This document shows, piece after piece, positions 1 to 12,396 of a DNA stretch of 64,000 nt. How positions within the stretch are numbered: position 1 is the stretch's first letter; each line of letters starts with the position of its first letter. A program made the translations under genes and the position numbers. The notes under the pieces were generated by a model. It was not told the DNA's origin and ran no database searches. It saw only the letters and a program-made list of their open reading frames with translations. Location of the stretch: NCBI GenBank assembly GCA_031308135.1, contig JAHLJT010009355.1, positions 8,047,074 through 8,111,073 of the forward strand, written 5' to 3'. Source of the DNA: Acheta domesticus. Lineage: Eukaryota; Arthropoda; Insecta; Orthoptera; Gryllidae.

Positions 1-1000
1 CAGATAGATTTCAGAAACCGTGATTCAAGCAAACATTTAAACAAGGCACTCAGTTAACGTTTAACGTTATTTGTTTAAAGAGACCACGATGGAAGGACTT
101 GGTGTTTCGTTGACCAACGAGACAGCTGACGCTCACAAAATTGATCTGGGACAGAATGCTTCGGGAACGAATGAGGTCATTCCTTGAGAAAGGAAAATTA
201 GCAACTCATTTAATAAATGTTCCATTGAATATTTACTCTGCATCATTTTGTTTTGACATCATTTTGTGTTTCTCATGGGCATAACTTAAATAATTGATGG
301 TTTTGTTCTTTCCCCGTACATCTATATCTTCTTTATTCCATCTACGTGAAAATATTCGGAAATAGTTTAATCGTTTAAAAGAACAGATTTTTTCTTTCAA
401 GTTCTCATGGAACAAATAGTAAAAAACTTCTTAACAAGTCCCTTTTCGATGCATTCGAATTTTGACTTTTCTAAAATATTCTAAATAAACTGTCAGAATA
501 TTTCATATGTCAATTGTAACATGTACTTAACATACAAATTATTATTTAAAAATATAACCTAGAAATTTACAAAATTTCGTCCTGTAACATCCTCTTTTCT
601 ATGAATGCAAAGTTAACATCTCTGCTCAGATTAGAACCCTTGTCCTACAGATTAATTTGTTTTTCAGATTCCCAATTCTTGAGGCCCCAAGATGTAACAT
701 TAAAACATGGGATTTAACGTTTCTTCTATTAATTAATCTCGGATTACTGAATACTCACACCATACACAACCGCACTTACTGCATTCGTGCTGTACATCAC
801 ACCCAACCAAACATCATTTGCACACAGCGCCCTCACTCACATCACACCTCAGTGTCTACAACATTGTACAATATAAGGGTGATATTTCATCTCTTACTCT
901 AAATTGTATATTTCATTACCCAACCTTTTCTGAGACCATATTACGTTCTTTTGTAGCTTCAAAATCCCCTTTCTCACTAATTTTGGCGTCTTGCATTCAG
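1..1000. other. AT-rich spacer, no gene seen
   Basis: No ORF with recognisable protein character and no repeat signature is visible. The short frames here have low-complexity or random composition. Confidence 0.6.
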
Positions 1001-1009
1001 AGTTATCGA

Positions 1010-1740
1010 GAAACACGCGTTCAGCGATGCACTCGCCTCGGAAAAGGGTTGCAGCACCCCTAACCCCCCTCATCCTCGAGTCAGGAGCGACGCGCAGCTT
1101 GACGAAAAGGGGCAGTCGGCCCATCAGCCCCCCCGTCCCCCCGGCCGCCCCGTACACCCTCATCCCCCCCCGCAGCCAGCGCACCTCGCGATCCTCAATG
1201 GGCGAATGCTCCTTTTGCGCCTTATTTTGTATAAAACGCAATTAAGCCTTTGTGAAGGTGTCTGCAGAGGTCTGCCAGCGTCAGGGCGAGAAAGAGAAAG
1301 ACAGAGGGGGCGGGGGGGTGAGAGAGTTCGTAGGGAAATATAAAGTATGTATAGGGACGGCGGCGAATATTCTGACGCCGCTCCCCGCCCCCCCCTCCCC
1401 GCGTCCCGCCGTCTCTCCACTCCACCGCGAGGGCCCGGTCGTCTCCAATTCTTGACTAACATCCGTCGCCTTTTTGTTGGGTACTAGCCCGAAGCTCATT
1501 TGCATGTAACCCTTTCCATATTATTCAAATGCGTGTGCAGCATTATCGCCAAATAACGAAGCTGTGAGGGCGATGTCGGCGGCGGCAGAGACTCGTAGCA
1601 AGCCAGTGCCGTGCTCCCCGCCCTCTCAACCCCGCCCTTCCCCCCGCCCCGCCCTTCCTTCGCTGAAAGGAATATCGCTCCAAGTGCGATGGCTCGGCCA
1701 CTCTCTTCGCTTCCCTTCCCGCCACTTCCCGGGTTAGAAT
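1010..1740. other. CpG-rich island with C-runs
   Basis: GC and CpG rise sharply relative to both flanks, with several poly-C runs and GC-rich segments. Overlapping frames in both strands are open only because stop codons are rare in GC-rich DNA; none reads like a known domain. It could be a promoter or first-exon island or a conserved non-coding block. The sequence alone does not decide. Confidence 0.4.
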
Positions 1741-1978
1741 TTACGAGACGCGAGAAGGAAGAAGGAGAAAAGTTCGGGTAGAGTTTCCGTCCTAACTAAG
1801 TAGTGATGTACAGCCTCCTTAATGGAAGGAAATACTTGAGGATTATATCGTACTGGTGCGCTCTCTAGGAGTGCTACATGAAGAAGGCATTTGAAAATAG
1901 GTTCTCGCGCTATGGATGGAATTGCTCCAGGTGCTGCTGTTTCTTTTGTTACTTCCGAGGATATTCACTTGGGAGCTT

Positions 1979-1995
1979 AAAATAATAATAATAAC

Positions 1996-2042
<47 letters not shown>
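1979..2042. repeat. (AAT)n microsatellite
   Basis: About 60 bp of AAT/ATA repeats with one interruption. The same motif is the docking site used by the Dong-like element at 33-37 kb, so this is a potential target, but nothing is inserted here. Confidence 0.9.
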
Positions 2043-2254
2043 AATAGTGGTAGTGATAAAGATAGTGGTAGCAACAGTAGTGCCTGTTTTCAGAAGTTGC
2101 ATATAGTCAGCACGTGTTAGCACTATTGATATATAAATTTATCTGTGATTTTACATTTCTTGACTCACATGACATTCATAAAAAGTGGACAATAACTCAT
2201 GAACCTGATTGTAATGTTTTTATCAACGTAATTAGAGTAGATATGCGGCAGCAA

Positions 2255-2292
2255 CCGCTCTACGCTAGGATTGTAAGTTCGAATCTCACGTA
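2255..2292 (+). other. tRNA-like 3' half with B-box (possible SINE remnant)
   Basis: The segment contains AAGTTCGAATCTCAC, close to the pol III B-box. No convincing cloverleaf with acceptor stem can be drawn, so it is more likely a SINE head or decayed tRNA than a functional tRNA gene. Confidence 0.25.
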
Positions 2293-2539
2293 AAACGCCA
2301 ACATTCAAGCGCTGTACTTCATTGACTCACGAATGTATGTATCAGTTCCCTATATTTGATGGACGACATCCCGTTGGTGGGGACTAAAGGGAGACTAAGT
2401 ATAGATACCAGCCGGGTCCTCATTATCCCCTGAAACATAGTTAACGTATAGTCCCGTACGTTTACTAAAAAGTTCGGAATGCAAGAACGAGAACGAAGAC
2501 GAGGGCACATGCAAGGGCGGGCTGATGACTGATGGCAAG

Positions 2540-2810
2540 GAGGAACTAGAACAGGAGCAAGAGCAAGGCCAATGGAAAGGTTGAAGGCGAGGGCAAATAC
2601 GAAGGTGAGGGCGTAGTCAAGCAGGAGGATAGAGGTGGGAGCGAGATCGGGGGCGGAAATGCGGGAGAGGAGAAGGCGACTGATGGAGGACGAGTGTGAG
2701 AGAGGGTGAGGGCGAAGTCAGGGTGGAGAGGACAAGGGGAAGGAGGTAGCAAAAAAAATAAAAAACGAAGAAAAAACAAGAAAAAGAAAGAAAGAGAACA
2801 AAAATTCAAA
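2540..2810. repeat. purine-rich low-complexity tract
   Basis: The plus strand is dominated by GAGG/AAGG/GGCGAGG motifs and ends in an A-rich stretch. The opposite-strand frame is a Leu/Pro/Ser/Phe low-complexity translation typical of polypyrimidine DNA, not a protein. Confidence 0.5.
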
Positions 2811-2987
2811 CATTAAATTACGGAAACGTAACAAAGTGAGCTTCGACTAAATGAACTCCCCGTCTACCTATGCCCTAACCCAGTTCTAGGATGAAGTAAT
2901 GCGAATCTCTGTAAAATCAGTGGATAGAACAGATAGAAAATAAAGCTGTTAAAAAAAAGATGGCAAGGACGAGGGGATGGCGAAGCC

Positions 2988-3100
2988 GAGAGCGCGGGCG
3001 AGAGCGCGGGCGAGAGCGCGGGCGAGAGCGCGTGCGAGAGCGCGTGCGAGAGCGCGTGCGAGAGCGCGTGCGAGAGCGCGTGCGAGAGCGCGGCCGGGAG
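2988..3100. repeat. 12-bp GC-rich minisatellite
   Basis: Nine or more head-to-tail units of GAGAGCGCGGGC, grading into GAGAGCGCGTGC. The first units carry GGGC and the later ones GTGC, so a variant spread directionally through the array. Arg-rich and Ala/Arg-rich frames across it are a by-product of the 12-bp period. Confidence 0.85.
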
Positions 3101-3109
3101 GGCGGGCGA

Positions 3110-3430
3110 GAGCGGGGTGGCGAGCACGGTCAGGTGCTGGAGAGAGGGCCAGGGCAAGAACGAGTGCAAGGCGAGGGTGGGCGCGCCGGTGGGCGTGGGA
3201 GGCGGAGCCGTGCCGTGGAGGCGCGGGGCGGGTGGGCGGGTGGGCGCCGGCCGGGGCTAATCCCCGCCCTAAGCCGCGTGGGGCCCGGGCGCGGCGCCGG
3301 ACAAATGGGCGGCCGGGGCTGGGGCCGGGGCTGCCCGGCGCCCGCGGCGGAGGAGCGATGCGGAGGCTGGCGCTGCGCGGGGTCGACGCGCGGCCACGGA
3401 CCTTGCGCCCTCGCCGTTTCGGATCATTTC
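3110..3430. other. GC-rich island downstream of minisatellite
   Basis: Very GC-rich sequence with CpG clusters and embedded motifs such as GGGGCTAATCCCC. No coding signal is recognised. It ends where the SINE copy begins. Confidence 0.4.
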
Positions 3431-3471
3431 GAGTTCTTACCTACACTACAACATTTTGGCATACCACTGAT

Positions 3472-4060
3472 TGTTCAGCGACCGATCGGTAGTTTCCCCT
3501 CGTTTCTGCGCTCAACATTTTTCCTTCCCCTCCCTGGTCCTATCCCTACCCCCATACTTACTTACACACAGACTTACACTTACATGTACTGCACTACCAC
3601 GCATGTCGGGAGATAAATCGGGCGCTTAGAGCTTGTCTGGGCTGGGCGGTGCCCCGCTGATGGGAGATACCTGGTTCAAGGGAAAACCCCGCTAGACGAC
3701 AAGCAGATCGGCGCCCGCCGGATTTTACCATCCAATGTAAAAGATCCTCAAGGCTAAATGACGCCTCTGAGGAAAATTCAAAATCGCCTGTTTCGTCGCC
3801 CATGGAATGCCCTCTTTCTCCGCTAGTTGGTGAAAGGAGCGTAGCGAAATTTGCGTGGTCAGATGGAAGAGCAGGCCTCATGACCTGAGTCTCGCCACGT
3901 AAAATAAGGCAGTTCAATTCAATTCAATTCAGTTCAATTCAATTCAATCCATTGGGGGATCACCACCACCTCACGAGAAAAACACGTGTACTACACTTAT
4001 GGGACTAATTACCTTGGATATTGACCCGCCCGGTATTACTAATCAGTGAATCAATCGTTG
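3472..4060 (+). mobile_element. SINE family A, 5'-truncated copy (interrupted)
   Basis: The body matches the other family A copies (13.7-14.2, 15.6-16.1, 37.9-38.4, 45.0-45.3 and 51.3-51.9 kb). Shared blocks include the bipartite GCTTAGAGCTTGTC / CCCGCTG segment, the GAGATACCTGGTT block and the CACGAGAAAAACAC-type 3' block. The tRNA-like head is missing. The copy is split by the insertion at 3735-3946 and resumes at about 3951. Confidence 0.8.
3735..3946 (+). mobile_element. nested retroposon with (TTCAA)n tail
   Basis: These ~210 bp interrupt the SINE at a point continuous in other copies and end in a TTCAA/AATTC pentamer tail at 3911-3946. Flanking ATCCA at 3730-3734 and 3947-3951 is a short target-site duplication. 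The pentamer tail points to a SINE or 5'-truncated LINE 3' end. No family is recognised. Confidence 0.65.
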
Positions 4061-4064
4061 ACCG

Positions 4065-5985
4065 AAGGTTGGGGAAGTTGACATCCTTTTCTTGGGTAGA
4101 TGGTCCCAACGATGGATTCCCTCTTTCCTCTACTATATGATGAAGTCATCAAGAAGAATGAGTGACGACAACAGAAGAAGTGTGATGGATGATTTAAGAT
4201 GATCAAATGAGGTGGATACCTCAGGGGCACACATACTTTTCCTCACTGTTATCACATGAAATCCCTGTCGCCTACTGCACTTACCTAAAAACAAAACTTT
4301 ATCTTTGGGTTCCGTGTCCTAGAATGCTGCACCAGTTACAGAAAATGGCGATGCTTTCTTCAGATTCGTTCAATCTGTATTATCTTCTCCGTTCTTGTTT
4401 ATGCATTATATTTCCTGAATGGCGTTCGCATTGGATAACGAATAGTAGCTATGATTTGACTAAGAGAAATTAAGTATGCTATCAAACAGACGAAACATTA
4501 CCTACCTTTTGAGTTTTAAATGAACCAATTTGTACACAGTAATCATTATGAAGAATTATTTGTGATCTTAAGTAACCGTATTTACATGCTACTGAGAAAA
4601 CGTAGAAAATGAAGAATCTCTAATACGAAAAGTATTATGTATCACGTTTTCTTACCTTATTTGTGATCAGATTATAACTTTATTCTCGTGTAAAATTATT
4701 TTGTTCATCGACTACTTCATTACTCTACAAGGCAAAAACACGTTTCACTCACATGGTGATATATTAACTCAAAATTTAAACATTTTACTCTTTCTTTTTT
4801 ATCCTTTGTATTTCATATTACTTTTAACATTTATCCTTAGATATCTTTCTTAATACGTGTAGAGCGTACTGATCCAAACCTTTGAACCAATTTGATCAAA
4901 ATTTTCCAATACATGTCTGTAACTTTTAGGTCATCAGAAAGTGCTATTTTTACAATTACTCCTGGATATTTTAGAAAACGTTCGTTCAGTCACAACGTGT
5001 GCAAGTATACTTCAATTTAGATTTTATTTTCTTCAATAATAAAACATCCATTCCTTTGGTGCCATATCAATTTCCTAACGATAAGATTGCCAATACCAAT
5101 TTATTATGTTCGTGGTGTGATTGAATATGTTTAGACATGGTGCGTAAGCGAGGACGTTCTTTTTCTTTCCTGACACTTTTATGAGTTTTCCGGATTATAT
5201 ACACCACAAGATTCTTTACGTAGAAGGAATGCTGTATCTGCATTATGAAACATACTTTTCCTCACTGTTATCACATTAGACAACTATCCTTTTCCCTGTA
5301 AAGTTAGCGCTCTGATTTGATTTCTGCCGTATGTTTTTGCTAGAGGATCACTCACCACGGGAAAGCATTTCTGTGTGCATCTGTTTTATTTTATTTTTTT
5401 AATCGTTTATTCATCCTTTTTACACATTACTATCTTTAAGGGTTTTCTTTAAACAAACAAATTATTTAATATTAAATATTTGTTGTGAACAATTCTATTC
5501 CGATTGAAGTCGATTTTTGTAATCATTATTGATAATTTTTTTGACCTTTGTGATTAAGTTGATAAATCAACTTTATGTTGAAAAGGAGACCTTCAAAAGA
5601 AGGTTCTCATACACTCTTATGAGTTTTCTGATTTTTAATTCCCTAATAATGATTCGATATCATTAATTAAATTCAAGTAAGTTGAGTTGTCTGATTACTA
5701 ACCCTAGAAAATTAGTTCATATGATACTCTTGGCATGATACCTCATATAGATGGCATGATGCCTTGCTCTTCTATAAAAGTCAGCTTTCATGAGCTATAA
5801 GCTTATTTAGGTAGACAGGGATATCGTATACTGATGTGGTAGCCTGCGTGTTCGTCCTTACCACATGATTAGGCTATTACTGGTCCATCGTTTGGGACAA
5901 GCGAGATACCATCTGATAGGTCTCGCACTGCTGATGCGAAGAAATGGTAATTTTTTCGTATTCTCCAAGAACAATATTGAGTATT
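4065..5985. other. AT-rich spacer, no gene seen
   Basis: No coding or RNA signal. A 27-bp sequence (ACATACTTTTCCTCACTGTT and the next seven bases) occurs near 4229 and again near 5250 in direct orientation, ~1 kb apart, without other LTR features. Confidence 0.5.
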
Positions 5986-5989
5986 ATTC

Positions 5990-6090
5990 TTATTATTATC
6001 ATACTCTTGGGCGTCTCATGGCAAGCATGCTAGCTTTCTGTGAGGTGGCTGCGGGTTCGATTCCTGACCTGGCAAAATTTAAGCTGTAGT
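5990..6090 (+). mobile_element. tRNA-like SINE head
   Basis: About 70 bp resembling a tRNA: an A-box-like TGGCAAGCATGC followed ~30 bp later by the B-box GGGTTCGATTCC. Downstream sequence continues without a pol III terminator or closed acceptor stem, favouring a SINE over a true tRNA gene. Confidence 0.5.
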
Positions 6091-6300
6091 GTTATAGTAC
6101 AAGTTGTCTCATTTTATACAGCTGTGTAAGAAAGCTAAGACAGGGCAATTAAATTAGGTACGGTGATGGGAATACGTCATGTTTGCCACATGTCTCTTTT
6201 AACCTCACGCATTGATAACAAATAAAATTAGGACCAAGGTCTGGGAACACGGTTAGGCAGCAAAAGTCAGATTAATCCGATCCCAAAATGCAAATACCTA

Positions 6301-6358
<58 letters not shown>
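6301..6358. repeat. (ATT)n microsatellite
   Basis: Nineteen near-perfect ATT triplets, i.e. (AAT)n on the other strand, the same motif used as target by the Dong-like element. No insertion is present. Confidence 0.95.
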
Positions 6359-6529
6359 TTAAAAAAAATAGTTTGCATAGAGGCAGATGCAATCGTGGGA
6401 AAGCATGCTATAGACCCCTTCCGGTCCAACTTTGCGCCAAGCGTTGTGCGATTCATCTCATCATCTTTGAATGCATTCTTACGCCTAGTGACTGAACTAA
6501 CCAACATCTCCAGACAGTAAGACAAGGCT

Positions 6530-6965
6530 CTCTTTCCCGAATTAAGTTCCTCCCCCAACCGCCCCTGCGCTCTCCCGAAGCAATAGGCCGCGCCGCATCT
6601 GGCACCGCCGCCGCCGCCGGCGCTCTCGGATCGGAAGCCGGCGGACGGAGGTGGCTGGGCCACGGCCCGCTGGATCGCGCGCCCGATCGCACGGCCCCAT
6701 AAAGTGGCATTTGCGCAAAGCCCCCTGCTGCTGCTGCGGCGCCCGCGCGCTTCTTTCCCAATCAACCGGACAGTTAATTAAGGGCCCGCGCCAGATCCGT
6801 ATCCCGAGGGCGGGCTCGCGGCCGCGGCTAAGGCCCTAATCCACGGCGGCTGAGGCCGCGCCGCCGCCCTCGAATCGCCCCCGGCGCGGGCCTTGCTCCA
6901 TTCGCTCGGCCCGTTCCGGTCAATCCTTCCCCGTGGCTTCCGTCGGGCTCATCTCCGTTCCTTCA
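6530..6965. other. CpG island, possible conserved regulatory block
   Basis: Strongly CpG-rich with embedded AT-core motifs of homeodomain type, e.g. CCAATCAACCGG and AGTTAATTAAGGG, and CATAAAGTGGC. No exon with recognisable protein. The mix of GC-rich matrix and short AT cores resembles a promoter or enhancer, but this is inference. Confidence 0.35.
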
Positions 6966-6969
6966 GCGG

Positions 6970-8510
6970 AGAGAGGGGGACCCTCGACCTAAGCCCTCCA
7001 CCTCAAAACCAAAAACAACATTTTTCTCTAATTTTACTCAAATTATTCAAAATAATGACCATAAACTGATCTCGTCTCATCCGACAGTGTTATCATAATT
7101 GTGTTTTGTTCTTAGTATATCGTATTTTGTTCCAAAAACAATTAATTAAAAAACATTTCATAAATATTTGGTGTCCGAAATGAAATGTTCCGCCTCTTCC
7201 GAAATACACTCTGTATCTGCTCGTGCGTTCCTTCTCTGTCGTCTTGCTTCACCTGACTCTTCTTCTTGTGAAGGTTGAAGCAATCTCCGATTCCGTGAAC
7301 CTGGGCCTAGGGTTCATCTGTCATTTTAAATGTTTTGGAAAATAACTACATATGGGAAAAATTCAAGGATTCAACATGTTTTCAGAAACTTTTACGTGTT
7401 ATTTTAATAAATATTTTTAATTTAAAAACCAACTTGTAATGCGTTAGAGTGATGAGAAAATTGATGATTTATTACTTTGTTTTACTAAGAATAAGAGATG
7501 TGTTAACGAGCATTTGTGACCAGTCATACATTTACATGCAGATTATCAATGAGGTTATATGTCAATTCATTTGGATTAAAAAGACTTCATAATTTTCGTG
7601 TTATTTGCCATTCTTCAAGATAAAGGTTGAATCAAAATTATGCTCCAATGGATTAATTATTAACCCTAAAAGATTTTTTCTTTAATAATTTGTATTTTCA
7701 TAATGTGTATTCCCCATTTGCCCAAAAGCCCCAAGTGCCCAAAAATCCATTTCTCAAGAGCTTCAAAATATTTATTTCGTAATTACAGCAGTACACAATT
7801 CAGTCCTTCAGAGAACACTGTCTACTTTGACAAACCCAATCACCTCTCGCGTGTACATCATTTCTGTGGTCACGGCGTAAAAGTTCTTAAGTCAATTTTG
7901 GGGGAAATTGGATTAAGTAGTGAAACTAGATTATAAGTATCTACATTTTATTTTAGTAAAATTACGGAATTCAAATGTTGCTCCTTAACGACAAAAAAGC
8001 ATTGGAAAATAGCGTTGAGCGTAGGAACAAACGTTGGCTCGTTCATATAGCGCTTGTTTTCTCCAAACTAACATTTTTTACTTAAGAACTTTTACCCCGT
8101 GACCACAGATTTCATCCCCAGTCTTCATTCCGTCACACTAGTCCTGCCTTCTTACAATCACTTGCCAGTTTTGCGTTCATTCGTTCATCTAGACGGACGC
8201 ATAAAGGTCCAGCTTAATCGAACCACACCCCACTCCCGTCACCAAGAGTAATGGCAGCAACGGGCTCATTTGCCACCAACATCTTTAAATCGTTTTTCAA
8301 CCTATTTGCCGGCAGCTTTCCTTATTGTTTACCCAGTATTTTCTTTTTGTCCACTGAGTAGTAAATCTCAACTGATTTGCATTTATTTTTCCGTTTTGAT
8401 CATGACTATTCATTTTCATTCTCAGAATTCCTTCTACGGCAAAGAGGCAACCTTTTTCTCCCCCTCTTAATATCTCCGTTTCCTTATCTTCGCCTTCCTT
8501 TTCGCCTAGC
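6970..8510. other. AT-rich spacer, no gene seen
   Basis: Only short, compositionally random frames. No transposon termini, tRNA-like or splice-flanked coding segments recognised. Confidence 0.55.
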
Positions 8511-8519
8511 AGTTTATTC

Positions 8520-8800
8520 GTCGCCTCGCCCTCACACCAGCCGTGCATTTCCGGCAGTCGCCTCTCTCCAACGTTTTCGCCTCCGCTTTCGTTCTTCGAC
8601 CGCCGTCTCCGCCTTCGCGGATCCGTTCAAATGGCCCCGACCGCAAGTTGGGATCATCTCCCTCCCCAGCCCCAGCCCCAGGCGCCTGGAGGCAGCGGAT
8701 TCTTCGGCCTGAGATCCCACGCGGAGACGCAATCGGGAAACGTATGGGTTTTCATTTACGTTGGGGTCGTCGGGAAGAAGAGGCTGGCACGAAATGTTCG
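8520..8800. other. GC- and pyrimidine-rich segment
   Basis: GC-rich with TTCGCCTCCG-type pyrimidine repeats and CCCCAGCCCCAG. Frames are open in several phases but share no recognised domain. Possibly a small CpG island. Confidence 0.3.
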
Positions 8801-8859
8801 GAGTCGAGATTACCCGCGTTCCTCAATTGTATCAGTATTTATTGGGTTTACGTGTGAGC

Positions 8860-11150
8860 GTTAGGGGTTGACAGGTGCCGTTTCGTAGGGAGCAGTTGTA
8901 GGAGAGTTAACACAGTTGCTTTATTAAAAGAGAAGTTCAGAGTCCTTAAAAGACTTCTTGTAATGTCTCTGTGTATGCGTTATGAAAAATTTCGAATCAG
9001 GTAACATTAACGGCGATACTGTTAAAAAGTGAGTTGAATATTGCAACATACGTGTTATCAACTTTTGTATTTTGTGCCCCGATGTTGAGAGAAAAGCATG
9101 TTCCGAAGGAAAAGAAAACCAGAGATATTTCAACAATAATCGTATTAGCGTATGTTTGTGATTTCAATATTCACAAAAAAATGTACTAGTAGGAAGCCTA
9201 CGCAATCATGTACTAGTTAAGTTACTACACGCACGTATTTTAAAATAGTCGAGATCGATTAATTGGTTTCATTTCCGTGAAAAAACGTCATGCAATTTAC
9301 TGTCAAGTGACACATTTGTTTGTTTTTACATCAGTGTACACGGAAACGCAACTTTCATGGGCATACTTCATGTACCTGGTAGAATTCTTTTTCGCGTTTT
9401 TTCTCTGACAATGAGAAGCCGGAGAGACTATGTTGCACTTGTTGCGTTCATTCCAGAGCTTTACGATACGACTATGAGCTCATTAATTACTCGCTTTAGC
9501 AACAAACCTAACAGCTACTCTAGATGCTGCTTTTTACCACATTGAGAACTCGACCGTATTTCGCTGCTCTTTTAAAATGTTTGACGTTTCTATGAATGCT
9601 ATAATAGTTATTTATGCTACTAGCTCTCCAGATTAGTCTATAAAGGCAAGGCCGTAAGGTTAACTACGAGGCGAATCGGTAACAAAGCTGGCGACCGAGT
9701 CATTAAAGACTCAAAGAGGACGTGTGCCATACAAATCTTTAAACTAATCATTGCATGGTGTAAGTAAAAAAAAATCAATTTTAATATATGTGAACCAAAA
9801 GATATTCGATATGAATTATTTTCTGAATTATTCGAAATTATGCAATTATCTAGCTACGAGCCAGATTTTCAACGATTAAGACCTAAAAAATAAAGCCACA
9901 AGTCCGTCCACTCTATTTTAACGTTTTTATGGCTACAAACTTTTAGGTCCGTTTCTGTGGCTACAAACTTAAATCGTTTAGTTGGTTAGTTTCTGTGAAG
10001 CCATGCTGCGCTTGTTATTTACGTGAATAACAAAAGTATTTGATATGGGTTTGTGATCTTCCTAGGTAGAAAAAAATAATTTGTCTAAAAATGTCATGTA
10101 TTAGTGCAAAAGTATTTAAATATATTTAATAATAGTTATTCTATGTTAATTTATAAGCCTTTATGAATATCCATTTCATAAAACAGCATGCAATGAAATA
10201 ACTGTGCACGATTTGCATTTGATAAGAAGGTAAACTGCAATGACAGCAAAAGCACTTTAAAATTACCTCTTAATCTGCATTAAGGGAGGTTTTTTAGTGT
10301 AAATGGAGCAACATGAAAAAAATTAAAATAATTTAAGTTCTTCTGTATAATGTAAACTCTATACTTTGTTGGTTTTACCACCACATTGATTTCTGCGATT
10401 TACCAAAGGGGAAAGTAAGCATTTTTCCATCTTCGGAAAGAAAACGTCATATTTAAAAACTTTGGCTTGTTGATCCTGGAAACAATACTATAAAGTAAGA
10501 ATCAGTTCCTCCTTGAATCTCCAAGATTCAAGACCCAAGACCCAAGACCCATTAGATAATTGAGGATTGTTTAAAAGAATTGAAATAAACGAAAATGTCA
10601 TCTGAAGACAAGAAGTCGGCGAGTGATGTTCCATCATTTCTTAGAACTCGTAAACCACGATTTCATGTTTTGCTCGTTCGTCTCTCAGAGTTGCTGGAAC
10701 TTTATACTATAAATAGACACCTACCACTTACCAAAGGGGAAAATGTGAGCGTGATTGTATTTTTCAGACAGACAGTAATGTTTTCCGCTCTGAGAAATTC
10801 AATTTTCTGAAACTGGAAACCTAAGACATAAAATCAGAAACAATTTGTTAGAGTTTCTTTCTCCTAATTATTTGGACAAAACTAATATATGAATAATTGA
10901 AAAAGTAGTGTGGAAAGAGAGGTGGAACTAGAAAATTATTAATAACATGTGAAGGTGGAATCTTTTTCAAATATACCTATGAAGTAAATAAGATGGTGAG
11001 GAAGAGTCAACTAAGTCGTACCAACTCAAATAATAAATCCGTAATTACTTGATTGGTGTAATGTATTGAAAGAAAATAAGTAATTGAAAATATCGTAACA
11101 TGTAACATTTTAACGCAGCTTGTATCCTCTCTCTATGCGTATCATGCGAT
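8860..11150. other. AT-rich spacer, no gene seen
   Basis: No gene or classified repeat. A ~40-bp segment near 10646 (ACTCGTAAACCACGATTTC) recurs diverged near 11169 (ACTCGTAAACCAAGATTTC), hinting at an old local duplication. Confidence 0.5.
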
Positions 11151-11159
11151 CATTTCCGA

Positions 11160-11525
11160 GACAGCACTCGTAAACCAAGATTTCGTGTTCTCCTTGTTCC
11201 TCTGTAACGAGAGGCCTCGAAATGGTTCCCGGAATCGGGCTGGTCCGGAGGCAACGATTCGTTTCCGGATTCATGACTCGCTTCCCAGGGCTCGTGCGAT
11301 GAACCCTGGCGGCGTCGATTGCAGTGGCTTTGTCGGTTCGCGCCCTCGGCCGTCGCCTTGTCTGGTCACCGGCTCCTCCCACTTGAACTTGGACCTCGAG
11401 TGTCCGTCGCTGACGCCGCCGCCAGCAAAAACGCTCCCGTCGCTTATGGGCATCTTCTGCAGCTGGCGTTCGCAGCTGGAGAATGTGCGCTCACACTTCC
11501 GGCGTAGGGCGTTAAAATCGTGAAA
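11160..11525. other. GC-rich segment of unknown nature
   Basis: Both strands have ~60-112-codon open frames. Neither shows a recognised motif or good splice borders. It could be an exon of an unrecognised gene, a decayed transposon ORF or a CpG island. Confidence 0.25.
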
Positions 11526-11529
11526 CGTT

Positions 11530-12390
11530 CTTTGAGAGAACTGATTTAATTAAAATAATTTATTTGTCCTTGTTCGATAATACACTACCTTTAAAGGGGT
11601 TGAAGTAACTACAATAACAATTAGATACACTTACAATCAACTACAATAACTACAATAACATTATGACGAAAAACTTACAGATGTAACCTCAGAACATTCT
11701 TCTGTAACACATAATAAGTTTGCATAATTGTAGATTGAATCAGTAGGAAATAGCAGTACATTTCAAATTAATACTAATTTTACAGTTTATAAATATTATT
11801 GTTAAATTTTAAGAAGAAAAGATGAGATCTGATGGGTGAGAACTGATGTGATTATGTGCAAAGGAGATCACGTTCGAGTGTGTAAAATAAGTCGGAGACA
11901 CAAACGTTCAAGATGTGTTCAATATTAAGGGTAAATACTTAATAATTTGCCTTTAAATTTACTTCAGGTTGTAACACTTTTGCCTTAAAAATTCATACAT
12001 TGATTCTAGCTTGTAACATGTTTAATATTTAAAGATCTATTAATATCAACTGTTGGGTTTTATTTCTTATGTACTATTTATTTCTGATGTATGCCTAGGT
12101 GGACATTTAAATGCAATAAGCTTTTATACCCGTTCTATAATAATGGTACGTGATGAACCGAACGTCTTCCCACTGAATACACTCTGCTAACACTACAAGT
12201 TGCATTTGCACAAAAGTCTTGTACGTAGAGTTGGCTAACCGAACGAATAGTATGTGATGTCTTTATACTCTGAATTGTAGGAGAATTAAATTTTGGACGG
12301 CAAATAGTGGAGGTTCTTGCAAATTCTGTGCTACCCGGCACACATTTAGACTACCTACGACGTAGACTTATACCTAGATAAATAATTGAT
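11530..12390. other. AT-rich spacer, no gene seen
   Basis: Contains imperfect ACTACAATAAC repeats near 11605-11660. Nothing else recognised. Confidence 0.5.
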
Positions 12391-12396
12391 TGCTTA

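Noticed and set aside
2960..3616. 218-codon Arg/Glu-rich plus-strand frame
   Set aside because: Its first part is the 12-bp minisatellite and its end runs into a SINE.
6301..6765. 155-codon minus frame with poly-Ile end
   Set aside because: The Ile run is the (ATT)n microsatellite and the remainder is GC-island shadow.
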